Below are positions 49,731 through 60,001 of a stretch of DNA of 64,000 bases, piece after piece. Made by a program: the position numbers and the translations under genes. Source of the stretch: Antitrichia curtipendula. Its lineage: Eukaryota; Streptophyta; Bryopsida; Hypnales; Leucodontaceae. The DNA is taken from NCBI GenBank assembly GCA_951230915.1, contig OX579638.1, positions 10,186,696-10,250,695 of the forward strand. Direction: 5' to 3'. Within the stretch, counting starts at the first letter, position 1. The number at the start of each line of letters is the position of its first letter. Below the pieces are notes generated by a model, which worked only from the letters and a program-made list of their open reading frames with translations, searched no databases and was not told the DNA's origin.

Positions 49731-50020
49731 TTTAACTCGATGCAATGTAAGTTTTAACTCGATGCAAAGTACGATTTAACTCGACGCAATGTATGTTTTA
49801 ACTCGATCGTAGATCCATAGATCGACATTTTAACTCGGGTCGAGTTAAAATATGTCAAGAAGTTAGACAATTTCAACTCGGGTCGAGTTAAAATATGTCA
49901 AGAAGTTAGACAATTTCAACTCGGGTCGAGTTAAAATATGTCAAGAAGTTAGACATTTTCAACTCAACTCGAGTTAAAATACGTCAAGCCGTCACAAATT
50001 TCAACTCAACCCAAGTTAAA
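49731..50020. repeat. Palindrome-bearing minisatellite (period about 43 bp) preceded by half-sites
   Basis: At 49731-49806 the half-site TTTAACTCGATGCAATGTA occurs about four times at a spacing of about 21 bp. Then full palindromes at 49829, 49871, 49914, 49957 and 49999 are joined by the spacer ATATGTCAAGAAGTTAGACA, giving a period of about 43 bp with increasing divergence to the right. Isolated palindromes continue at 50104 (degenerate), 50180, 50325 (degenerate) and 50554-50574. Confidence 0.9.
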
Positions 50021-52046
50021 TGATTCCTGAACGCACGAAAACAAAGATTAGAACAGAAGACCACCCCTTGGAACACCGAAGAAAAAAATTCCTGCCTAAC
50101 AACATCAACTCGAAACAAGTCAAACGGGAAAGACGTTCAACCAAGACCAAACGACCAAGAAAATATCCTAGTAATTACGTTCAACTCGAAGTGAGTTAAA
50201 AAAATCCACTTAAAGTAGAGGATCCAGCGATCTGTCCGGGTACTCAGGACAAAGACCTACTAACAATTAAAAAAGCAACTACCACAAAGAAGACAAACGC
50301 TACAGAAAACAAGGAAGACAGACCTTTTAACTCGGACCGAGATAAAGAACCATAGGAAAGGCAAACGGGAAGTACATATCCCCGTGGCGAAATACGGGAC
50401 GGGGTAACAGAACAGGTAGAACATGAAGTCGATGTCAAAGAACAACCCGAACATGCATCACTTGGTCTAATAATATCTGTCACAACAGAACAAAAAGACC
50501 TGAACACACACAACTATCGACCCCTATAGGAACCGTGTCACGTCCTCATGTATCTTAACTCGGCTCGAGTTAAACAGTTCGATTGCGAATTTGTTGCAGG
50601 TATGGAGGACCAAATCATCGGTCTCGAGGTTTACTTAAAGAGATTCCAGATCCCTGAAGAGGACAAAGACGACTATGGTGATGCCGACATGCTTGGCGAG
50701 TGCTGGCAGTGGAAGGACCCGGAGGAGGTGGGATACTGGACTCTTGTCCTAGTACCCATGAACAAGAATCTCTCGTTCCGGACGAAATACAAGAAGGTCG
50801 AGGATAATTTGCCCGTGACGTTGACAGAGGTTGTGCGCGAAGTCATTACCGGTCCCGGAGGCCTCATCTTTGTCTGCTGTAAAACAATGGGCCCCGAGCA
50901 ACAAGAGGAGTACTACTTCTCGTACGTAGTGAACAACCGAAGAATACAATTATCTGTGTCGGCATACTACAAGTCCCTAAACAACATGGACTACCAAGAG
51001 CTGCAGAAAGATATCGAGCAGCACATAAAAGAGAATCGGTGGAAAGCCCAAGGAGGGGGACCGCTGACATCGGTGACGTTGGCATCTAGGATGAACGCCT
51101 TGATCAAGGGATTTGACCATATGAAGGCCACCCTCCAGGACAAGACTCAGAGAATGCAGCCAATTTCGTTGATGAGGGACTACAACAGTTAAGGGGGCAG
51201 CCAAGGGTCACTCGTCATAGCCACCCCAGAGACTGGTTGCAGTCGCATGAAGCAAACGGAGAAGTACAGCCGGGGAGATCCCGGGATGACTCCTCCACCG
51301 GTCCCAAAGAATAAGGGGAAGAAGCCGGCTCTGAAGGACCTTCTGGTGCCAAAGAATAGCATGGCCTCGGAGATAGTGAACATCCTCCAAGATCTTGGCG
51401 GAAGCGTTCACGAGATAGACTACGAGGAGGCATGCAAATCGTATGCGGATTACTGGTCGGCCTGTACTGACTCGTACATAACAAAGATTGGGGAGAAATT
51501 CTTGATTCCAATTGATCAACTGGAAAAGCCCCCACAAAATCTTAATATCCGCAAACAGGAAGACCAAGGCGTCAGGAAAACGCTGAACTTCCTCATCAAC
51601 ATGCCTGACCCGGACAAGAAGATGACACTCTGCGCCTATCCCTAGAATATGAAGAAGAAGCCGCAAACGTTCGAGGAAATAAAGTCTGGGAAGTTCTGGA
51701 TGGTCAACGGACAGCACTGCGTGGAGGCCTCCAAGAGAATCCAACTGATGGACCAAATTCCCCAGGACAAGAAGAACAAGTTCAAGGTGTGGGAATGCTT
51801 TGTCGTTTGGAACAGGGAGGACAATATCATACGTAAAATCTCTGCATACTACAACCGCGTGAATCATTTCCAGAACTTCATGCCAACCTGGGCGACGAAC
51901 ATACTAGCTTCACGGTTCGTGTGGACGAGTATGGGAAGTCCTACGCCACCGAGGGAGCCCACAGAGCTCGGAAAGATGGCCAAGTCCGTGCCCAAGACGA
52001 GAGTGGACGCAACAAACGCGTCATTGTTCCTGGTAAGTTCATAGTC

Positions 52047-52190
52047 ATTAACTCGATTCGAGTTAAGCAAGCAACCATGTTGTGATACCTGCAAGTGATT
52101 CTACATAGTCTAACTCGAGTCGAGTTAAGCAAGCAACCATGTCGTGATACCTGCAAGTGATTCTACATTCTAACTCGAGTCGAGTTAAGC
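52047..52190. repeat. Three palindromes inside intron 1 of the 50.6-kb gene
   Basis: TTAACTCGATTCGAGTTAA at about 52048-52066, then TAACTCGAGTCGAGTTA at 52111-52127 and 52171-52187. The last two are part of a duplicated unit of about 60 bp (GTGATACCTGCAAGTGATTCTACAT...AGCAAGCAACCATGT). They lie wholly within the 52033-52233 intron. Confidence 0.9.
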
Positions 52191-53597
52191 TTCTTTACTA
52201 ACGTCATGTGTACGCGGCGGAACTACTCTTCAGGATTTTAAGAATGCGATCAAGCTCAGGTTCGCCATGATCGACATAAAAAAGAACTAGGGGTATTTGG
52301 GAAAGAAGAACCAGAGAGACATTGACATCCACAATGAGATAAAGCTCATTACGGCATCACAAGATGTCTATGACCTCTAGGCAGAGATCATCTCCAATCA
52401 TTCTCAGGGACAACTCATAGACCCGGATTCCACGATTGCGATCAAGAACACAAAGGGGTGGAGCTCGGAGAAGGACGATGTCATGACCCGAGAGTTTTTC
52501 AAGTGGATTGGGAACGTCACAGAGGGTGACCTGAAGAGGCTCGCTCTCCACCTACTTAGCCGGACACCAAACTGCAAGGCGCCGCACCCAAAGGTGACGA
52601 TGAGGGCTCCAAGGTCCGTTTTCCCCGACTGCTACATTGCGAAGGAGTGGCTCGAGAGGACCAAACGGAAGGCGGTTGTCCGGCGGCAGCTGCACGACCT
52701 CGATGACAAGCTCAAACTATTTGACAACGACGGAAACTACCGGAGGAGTGCCTGGAAAACCTTCAAGCGTAAGTACAACGTCACCAAGGCGATGAAGAAC
52801 ACGCTTCTTACAAGTCCTGGTGAATCCTTCTTTTCTCAGGCCAAGATGCCATCTAACAAGAAGAAGACCGTTGAGGAATTGTCGCCGGTGGCTCAGGAAT
52901 TTTTCAAGGTCTTCATGGAGAGCAAGGGAAGATTCATGAAGCCAAATGCTACAGCGTTCTACCGGCCCTTTGAGATGAAGGATGACGAGTTGGGCGACTG
53001 GGATTTGAATGTCTAGAACGAATCCATGAAGTCCAGAATCAAGTTGGCGTTAATAGACTTCAGAAACATCCCCGGGATCATCAACAAGAAGAAGTCGTCG
53101 ACATACTTCAAGAAGTTTATGGGCATTCTCGAAGAGGACGCCGGGGAGAAGCTGACAGATCCAGAGGTTTGGCTGTGGATTGCCGGTGACAAGGAGATCG
53201 AAGTGGATTTGCGGAGTTACATTCGGACATCCCCATTCGTGGGAACATACTCAGTGCGGTTCGCAGAGTACCTGCCCTCTGCATTCGAGCGCTTTGGGGA
53301 CGTTCCCGAGAGGAGGGCGCGCGCGAAAGAGCCTGTGCAAATGCTCTTCTTGGTGAAGAACGGAGCGGCGATCAAGACTCGCCAAATCCCGAAGACGTTC
53401 GGTGTGGCTCCGAGCTCGCACTACAACTCCAAGAGGCAGACCGTGGAGGTGGAATACCGAGTGTATGACTCGGAATTGCGGATGGAGTTCTATTTGAACG
53501 TCATGGACTTATTTGTCTCGTCTAGGGACGTTGTATTGTCGTACTTCGCGGGAGGGAAAGAAATATGCGCGGCTTGGGTGAGTGTACCGAGTTATAT

Positions 53598-53692
53598 TTT
53601 AACTCGTGTCGAGTTGAGTTGTCCGACTCTGAAACGTTTGCCGAGGGTCATTCTTATGACGACCACATTACTTTAACTCGGGTCGAGTTGAA
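53598..53692. repeat. Two palindromes inside intron 2 of the 50.6-kb gene
   Basis: TTTAACTCGTGTCGAGTTGA at 53598-53617 and TTTAACTCGGGTCGAGTTGAA at 53672-53692, both within the 53578-53754 intron. Confidence 0.9.
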
Positions 53693-54846
53693 TGTCTCCA
53701 CGTTCCGAATGGTTTTCGTTGGTGTTCTGACTACTTTGGTCTTACTCCCTGCAGATGTTATCCCTGGACCATTCCGTCGTCAACGACAGTGCGAAGAAGG
53801 CCACGTTTCTCTCCCTCTGCGTGGAATCGGAGAACATGGACAAGGACGACTTCCTGGATTCCGTTTACTTCGTGGATGAGCAACAATTTGAGGATAGTCG
53901 GGTCAGGGGGGCCTCGTCTATACGGAGGAGGGTCCTCTCAGAAAGAAGAAGGAGGTCCATTGGTGACGATCCCAGTAGTACGCCAAGGGCATCCTAGCGA
54001 GACGACATTGTCGACCTCGACGGAGACGATGATGATGTGATGGACTGGGTCGATCCAGTTCACGAGGGGATGAATTTGACGCCGACTGCAGCCGCTCCAT
54101 CGGTTAATCTGCAGGAGAGTAGCGACATGCGGGGCTCCTCGGGATCGTCCGCACGGGATACTCAGACCCCGATCTCCCGTCCGAGGCCTTCGCAAAAGAG
54201 GAAGCCAGATCCACCTGCGCCGAACTCCCCCATCGATGCCGAATTCATATATAAGTTAATGAAGCAAAACAACGAGGAGCAGGCCAAGGCTCGGATGGAG
54301 GAACGTGAGGAGCAGAGGGAAGAAAACAAACGGTCCTGGAATGAAAACACGGACTTGATGAAGTAGTTCCTGGACAATCTTCCCGCGATCGTGACGCAGG
54401 TGGCAAATGCAAGTATCTCAGCCTTGATAAATGCGAGGCCCATGATGATGATCGACCCGAACGCACCAACTCCGGAGCTGCTGCTCTCGAATCAGGCGCA
54501 GGGGTCTGCAGACAGTGCGAGGCAACTGCAGACAAGTTCTGCCCACATCACCGGAGGTCCGTCTGCGTCTGAGAACTTGTTGGCACAAGCCTCCCCCTGC
54601 TCGACGCCAAATCAAGTGGAGTCTGCGAAGGACGTGACGAGGATAGTCACGAAGAGACAGGTCCAGGAAGTTCCCGAGCACGTGGCTCCTCCGCAACAAG
54701 CTGTACCGGACGAGGGATCTGCACCGGAGGTTGTCGCTCAGCATCCAACTGAGGCTGCTGCTGCAGATGCTGTAGTGGTCGAGCAGTCACAGGGCCCTGT
54801 GATTGATGATCCTCTAGGTTGTTCCCTGTGACTCTCTGAGCCTGAG

Positions 54847-54869
54847 TTTTAACTCGATTCGAGTTAAAA
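54847..54869. repeat. Palindrome in intron 3 (or 3' flank) of the 50.6-kb gene
   Basis: GTTTTAACTCGATTCGAGTTAAAAC is a near-perfect palindrome with 11-bp arms. It lies in the 54818-55030 intron of the fused model, or just after the TGA at 54829-54831 if that stop ends the gene. Confidence 0.9.
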
Positions 54870-56689
54870 CTCCTCAAGTTTTTTTTGGTGGACTTTAGGG
54901 AGCATCTAGTGGTAGAGTAGCTGAGCTCTCCAAATACACTGTACGTATTGTAAATATTTTTATCTCTCAGTGAGACAGTGTAATATAATTGTGTTCTTAC
55001 ATTTCATTGTCTGGCTCTGATTTTTCGTAGTCGGAAGCTTGCTGTCTTCGGGAATTGAGGGACCCCTTCTTGTTTGCGATGCCATAATGTTTGATCCGGA
55101 GACGTCTCCCGAGTTTATTTTCTCCGAAACTGTTTTGCATGGTTTTGATCCGGTGGCGGAGGCATGTCCGCCATGTCTTGAGGAAGAGAGGGTCCAAGAG
55201 GATGTTCGGGATGGCAGAGACGTGGAGGTTGAGGAGGATGTTCCCGAAGACCCTCTTGTGATGCCGGTGGTGTCTCCATCCAGTGATTCATTGGAGCCAG
55301 TAATTTCGGCACCGGTTCCACTACACGACGATGCGGTACGTTCTTAGTGTTCCATGTGTACTTGTTACTTTCCCTTCATGGATGTGATTTGAATGTCATG
55401 GAGACATGGCTGTAGTACTATAGTCTTCGTCAAAAGTGCATCTGTTTAATCGGCACTTTGTCTCTGTTCCTCATGGGCAGGGTGAGAAAATCGTTGCTCT
55501 AGATAATGCGGAAGGCCGGAGTCTTCCCCCATTCAAATCCAAGTTGACAAAAAAGTGGCTCAATGTCGTCCTGGATCTGAATGGTCTACTCGTCTTTTGT
55601 GATGATTTAAGGTATCACATGGTTCAAAGGAGATTTTGCTCTCCCGGTGAAGTAGTCCGTGATCCAGAAGACATCATGGATATTAATAGGGTCACTCTTC
55701 GGCCATACGTAAGGAAGTTCCTGAGGGAATTATCCTCCATTGCAAATGTAGTAGTGTGGAGCTCCATGAACAGAAGCTATGCCTAACATATTTGCAATTA
55801 CGTATTCAGCGGCATGCCACCGTCGTTGCAAGTTCTCGGCCGAGAGCAGTGTAGCGTTATAAAATGGAAATGGAGATACAGAAAGCTATTGAACTACAAG
55901 TTGACGGGCTCGAACAAGGACCTCCAGATCAAGCCTCTAGAAAAATTGTACAAGTTAAAGGGGTCCATTTTCACGGAGGACAACACAATTATAGTGGACG
56001 ACATGCCGGAAAAACACTTAATGAACAACGCCGCGAATGTCGTGCTCTTAGATTCATGGTCACCTGAAGGAATTGGATCGAGAGATGAAATCCTCATTAA
56101 TGAACTTCTGCCCTGGATTCAGAGAGTGCACGCGGAGAGGCCCTGGGGGTTTATCCGTTTTCGTAGAGACGATTCTGTGGGGGGCGTCCACCTCGTGAAT
56201 GAACTTGACCAATCCAAGTACAAAATGCTTTGTGCGGCTCTTGAAGAATCAAATAGACTTCTTCATGAGTGGAAAGAGAATAATGATGAACATGACGGCC
56301 CTTCGCCAACGCCGAACGTTCCGCGCCGCAAGGAGCTTAAGCTATCAGACATCTTGTTCCTACTTAAACCAACTCCGCGCTAGAGTAGGTCGTAGGTGTC
56401 GTAGGGTTCTAGCTTCTGTGGAGTTGTAGTGTATGTACTTTGTGTGGAAGTTATAGTACGACTATTCATTAGTAAAAGTACAAAATTTTTTTACAATGCA
56501 GGCCTGTGTTTTGTGTCCGAGATTTATGTGTTTTGGTGGCATCAAAATAACATTGTGAAGACAAAAGTGTGGCCTTTGTTGATTCGCTTGTTGATTATGG
56601 GCAGCTCGCCATATCGCAAAAGGGGGTTCGACATATCATGTATTCAGCGGCCACGGTGCAATCAACGATGGATTTTTCTGTAATCAAGG

Positions 56690-57010
56690 TTGACAGGACG
56701 TCCGGTGGACGTGGACGCTGACCCCCGGACGTCTTTTGACATCCCTGGACGGGCCGTCCGATCGGTCGGATCGTCCGCGCGGTTGGGAGGCTTGCGAACA
56801 GTCCCGCGGACGGGATCTTGCGGATGGGCCCTCGGGCGGACAGGGTGTCGGGCTCGCGGACGCGATCGTGCGGACGAGATCGCGCGGTTGGATCTTGCGG
56901 ACGGGACATCCGCGTGATCCCGTCCACACGATCTGCCCGTCCGATTCTGGGCCGTCCAATTCGCACGTACGCGTCCGCATTGCCTGGTCCGCCTTCGAAC
57001 GCCATAAATA
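56690..57010 (+). repeat. GC-rich CGTCCG/CGGACG array, left
   Basis: Dense irregular repeats of the core CGTCCG and its complement, including GGACGGGCCGTCCGATCGGTC, CGGATCGTCCGCGCGG, TGCGGACGGGATCTTGCGG and CCCGTCCGATTCTGGGCCG. A TATA-like CATAAATAG follows at about 57002-57010, so the array sits at the 5' side of the next plus-strand gene. A related array at 61640-62110 stands upstream of the convergent minus-strand gene. Frames through the array on both strands are repeat artefacts. Confidence 0.85.
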
Positions 57011-57285
57011 GCACGGCGGACGGCTCATTCCTCACAATCGTTTCCTTTGTGGAGTGGGTGATTCAGTGCCTCTCAGTGGCTCTGCGCGCCCCTTTCGTTT
57101 TGGTGCGTGAACGATTGTGCTCGGATACTGAATTGCACCAAATTATTTTGGTGATTACTTGGTTTTGAAGGCCTTGTTAACAACTTCACCTCGTTTCATT
57201 GGCAAGTGTCAAACATTTTGTTCAGTTGTTCTAAAGATTCATGTGAACTTTGTCATTAAATCATTTCATTTTAATCAAGGTTATC

Positions 57286-58383
57286 ATGCCTCGCAATAGT
57301 AGTTCAAGGTCCAGTAACAAAGGCAAATCCCAGGACATGAACTGGGGAGATTGGGCAAATCCAATGTGTGTAGCTGAACCTGGATGGGAAGAAGAGCCCA
57401 AGAAGGTTTGGGACTGTACAATGTGCAAAAAGTACGTCAAAATGACGCACCTCTCCAAAATGTGGTCACAAGAAAGAGCAGACAAACAAGTTCAATGTTG
57501 GGAAGGACAAATTTCCACGTGTGAGAGCCAACACTTTGTGCACCGATACGAGGAAGTAACGCGGTGCGCTGAGCTGCCTGATTCCAAACCAAATGTTATG
57601 AATTATTCCAACATGGCCATGGTTTGGGCAGAGATTGTACTCCACAAAGATGTAGACTGGCGCACAATTTACGGGAAAAATGTTGACAATATGAAGCGCA
57701 CTGACGCTGTTATTTATACGAGTTGGACTCAACCGAGCGATTGTATGCGAATGTGGTCCAATCGAGGGCAGTTTGGATTTCCGCCGGTTGTATTGCCGGA
57801 TGCTGAGGATGAATGGTCGGACGACGATGATGTAGAAGACAATCCAGCACCCGTAACATTTACAGTGGGACATAAGCGTCAAGAAGCTCAGGAAGACATC
57901 AAGTTCAATCAACAAATGCAAGAAGCTATGCGTAGAAGCATGGAGGATTGGGGTCCACAACACGAGCATGACAGGTCCTACCAACATGATTGTACTGCAT
58001 CTGGTTCACAAGATGGTCAAAGGGTCTTACACTACGCTAACGACCCCCGAGGTACTTATTACAACCCAGAAAGAAGCCATGGAACCACACATGATTTTGA
58101 ATCTAGCCAAGGAGGCTCCCAATACTTGTCCGGATCTACTACGGGTGGTTCATATGAGCATCACACAGGCTCTCGTCATGTCGAACCAAGGCAAGGAAGG
58201 TCTCAACACCGTGATGTAGTTCCTCCTCCAACTTTTAGAGGTCCTTACTATGGAAATCCCAATCAAGGAGCTACGCCAAGCGACTATGAATGCACTTGGG
58301 GCGGAGGACCATATCTTGGCACTTATGGATCCGGTTCCACACCACCAAAACGTAGAGATGACATCCATTCAGATTCCGAGTAA
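57286..58383 (+). CDS. Unrecognised protein with CxxC motif and Gly/Ser/His-rich tail
   Basis: An uninterrupted 365-aa ORF from the Met at 57286 (MPRNSSSRSSNKGK) to TAA. A Met at 57250 is in frame, but the context after GTTATC and the basic start favour 57286. Residues about 25-150 are Trp/Cys-rich: VWDCTMCKKYVKMTHLSKMW, a further CESQHFVH (possible zinc site) and VWAEIVLHKDVDWRTIYGKN. An acidic DEWSDDDDVEDNP segment follows at about 180-190, then a Gln/Arg/His/Gly/Ser-rich low-complexity tail. It has the look of a DNA-binding accessory protein, but I do not recognise the family. It faces the kinase-like gene at 60.0-61.4 kb. The Cys pattern may be a zinc ribbon. Confidence 0.55.
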   Translation: MPRNSSSRSSNKGKSQDMNWGDWANPMCVAEPGWEEEPKKVWDCTMCKKYVKMTHLSKMWSQERADKQVQCWEGQISTCESQHFVHRYEEVTRCAELPDSKPNVMNYSNMAMVWAEIVLHKDVDWRTIYGKNVDNMKRTDAVIYTSWTQPSDCMRMWSNRGQFGFPPVVLPDAEDEWSDDDDVEDNPAPVTFTVGHKRQEAQEDIKFNQQMQEAMRRSMEDWGPQHEHDRSYQHDCTASGSQDGQRVLHYANDPRGTYYNPERSHGTTHDFESSQGGSQYLSGSTTGGSYEHHTGSRHVEPRQGRSQHRDVVPPPTFRGPYYGNPNQGATPSDYECTWGGGPYLGTYGSGSTPPKRRDDIHSDSE

Positions 58384-58654
58384 AGTAGGTAGAGCTATTT
58401 TAGTCGTTGTCTCACAATCAAGTGGGCCTTGAAATCTTTTGCCATTGGATTATGGAGTGTGGCAATCATAGTACAAAAATATCGGCATCTCGGCGAATAG
58501 CATTTACGTACTAAAATACTTTGATGTAAATATATTGTATTAAAATGTATTTGGACGTTAGTACTTGGTATCATCATAGCGGTATCGTTCAAGTATCAAC
58601 TGTATTGCTTTTCAATATAAAAAATATTTGCGTATGATGAAATTCTATTATCAT

Positions 58655-59600
58655 TATCCCCTAAATGTTTTTGACTATGTTTTCACCGAAAACACTCCAA
58701 AACTGCCATTTCTAATACTAGTGTCAAATTTTAGAAATAAAACATTCTTGGACACATGTAACCATAGGATCTTGTAGTAAACTTGTTTAAGAAGATGTGG
58801 AAAAAATTTCAGAATTTTCCACCATGTGGATTGCAAGATAATAGTGTTTGAATTGACAAAAATCCTTTTTTTGTCCCTGCAAAAAAACGGGCAGCTGCCC
58901 TTCACAAGGTCACATTTGTATAAAAAAATGTCCAAAATGGTGGTTACTCTTTGGATTTATTCTTGAAGGCAAGTTGGCTACATGCTTGAAAATTTTCAGA
59001 TCATTTGGAATTGTACAACATATAGGAAAAAAATAGTAAGTAGGAAGAGGTAGAGAATGATTCAAAACACTAAATTGTGAAGAATTTATTTATGGAATTG
59101 AAAAATGCCAATCCAACGGTTGTAATGTTGTAATAAACAATCTACACCCAATGTTTTTATTTTTTTTCAAAAATATTGAAAATTGAGTTAAATAAAAGAC
59201 TTCAAGTCTTCAAAGTTTATTTTAGAGTTGAAATTCCATAACTACCCTTAAACTAAGAATCCTCATAACTTTTGACTCATAGATCTAAATGGAATGATTC
59301 AAAGCTTCCCATGTACATATAAATCTAAAGAACCAATTTCAATTTTTATTTTCTTAAAAAGTGATTTTTGAAGAAGTTTTTTTGCTGCCCGTGCTGCCCG
59401 CCAAGGACTGAAAATGACATATCATGCAATAACTTTTTAACCATGTAGTCTAAATTTATGAAAATTGTTGTGCCTTAAAGCTACTCCTCGGGCACGTGTT
59501 GTATGAAAATTTCAAAGAAAAAAAATATAAATTCCATTTGTAGTGAGTTGCCCAAAATCGCTATGTTGCCAAAAAAAACACTTTGGTCTTTTAGGGGTTA
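58655..59600. mobile_element. CCCCTAAA-ended repeat element, copy b
   Basis: It starts near CCCCTAAATG (58658) and ends near CTTTTAGGGGTT (59588-59599), imperfect inverted termini. The interior shares GGGCAGCTGCCC-flanking sequence and a CATGCTTGAAAATTTTCAGATCATTTGGAATTGTACAACATATAGGA-like segment with 11157-12045, in opposite orientation. It lies between the two convergent genes. It is non-coding; the minus-strand frame at 58675-58935 is unconvincing. Confidence 0.5.
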
Positions 59601-60001
59601 TATGTGTTCAACATTGATTATACAATTTTGAACCCAACCATACCAAGCTAACATCCATCAACAATAATTGTTGCATTGCACTTCTCATCCAAGGATTTCA
59701 AGCAAAACATATGATGAATGCATAAATAGATGGTAGACATTGGACATTGGAAGTTTCAAAACACACAAACATTTCAAAACTTTATATGAATTATAAGGGT
59801 GCACATATATTGGCATACATTGATGGTGCATATATATACTAGAAAGTTTGCAAACAATCATGCAAATTTATGTACTCGCCTCTACATTTACCTAATACTT
59901 CTATAGTTCTATCACTTCTATGTCGTTCACTAATATCATAGACATTAATATGAGTGGCGAAGGTGTTCATCCGGAATAGGCCAGTTGTAATTATTAGTAA
60001 A
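59601..60001. other. AT-rich 3' region of the kinase-like gene
   Basis: No gene. Possibly 3'-UTR and spacer of the minus-strand kinase-like gene. Confidence 0.4.

Larger units (their letters stand above)
50602..56383 (+). pseudogene. Large multi-exon gene with eight in-frame TAG/TAA codons: ParB-like motif and FCP1-like phosphatase domain
   Basis: Proposed exons are 50602-52032, 52234-53577, 53755-54817, 55031-55335 and 55481-56383. Phases are 0, 0, 1, 0; total 5046 nt (about 1681 aa) with no frameshift. The ATG follows an acceptor (TTTGTTGCAG), so a 5' exon is likely. In-frame stops lie at 51190 (TAA), 51643, 52288, 52378, 53014, 53995 and 54364 (all TAG), and 55784 (TAA). Exon 1 has SGKFWMVNGQHCVEASK, reminiscent of the ParB/sulfiredoxin-type GQH motif (weak). 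Exon 3 is acidic, then Glu/Arg coiled-coil-like, then Ala/Gln-rich. The last exon is FCP1/NLI-interacting-factor-like: VVLDLNGLLVF replaces DxDxT, followed by LRPYVRKFLREL, VVVWSSMN and IIVDDMPEK. The intron-3 donor (GTTGTT) is weak; otherwise the first part ends at the TGA at 54829 and the phosphatase-like part is a separate gene. GC content is far above the surroundings. Confidence 0.55.

Noticed and set aside
49731..50580. CRISPR array
   Set aside because: The repeats are palindromes with near-identical spacers in a eukaryotic context and there are no cas genes; it is a minisatellite.
53500..53790. SAM-methyltransferase-like motif (YFAGGKEICAAW) spanning exons 2 and 3
   Set aside because: The glycine pattern is too weak and no NPPY-type catalytic motif was seen nearby.
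50602..56383. Alternative genetic code with TAA/TAG read as Gln (as in some ulvophyte algae or ciliates)
   Set aside because: The final exon of this gene ends naturally at TAG with non-coding AT-rich sequence after it, the 57.3-kb ORF ends at TAA, the kinase-like gene has a premature TGA too, and CAG/CAA are used normally. Methylation-driven decay explains the pattern without a code change.
56595..57035. Long overlapping ORFs on both strands in the CGTCCG arrays (also 61705-62110)
   Set aside because: They are Arg/Pro/Gly/Ser-rich products of GC-rich repeats with few stops and appear in several frames at once.
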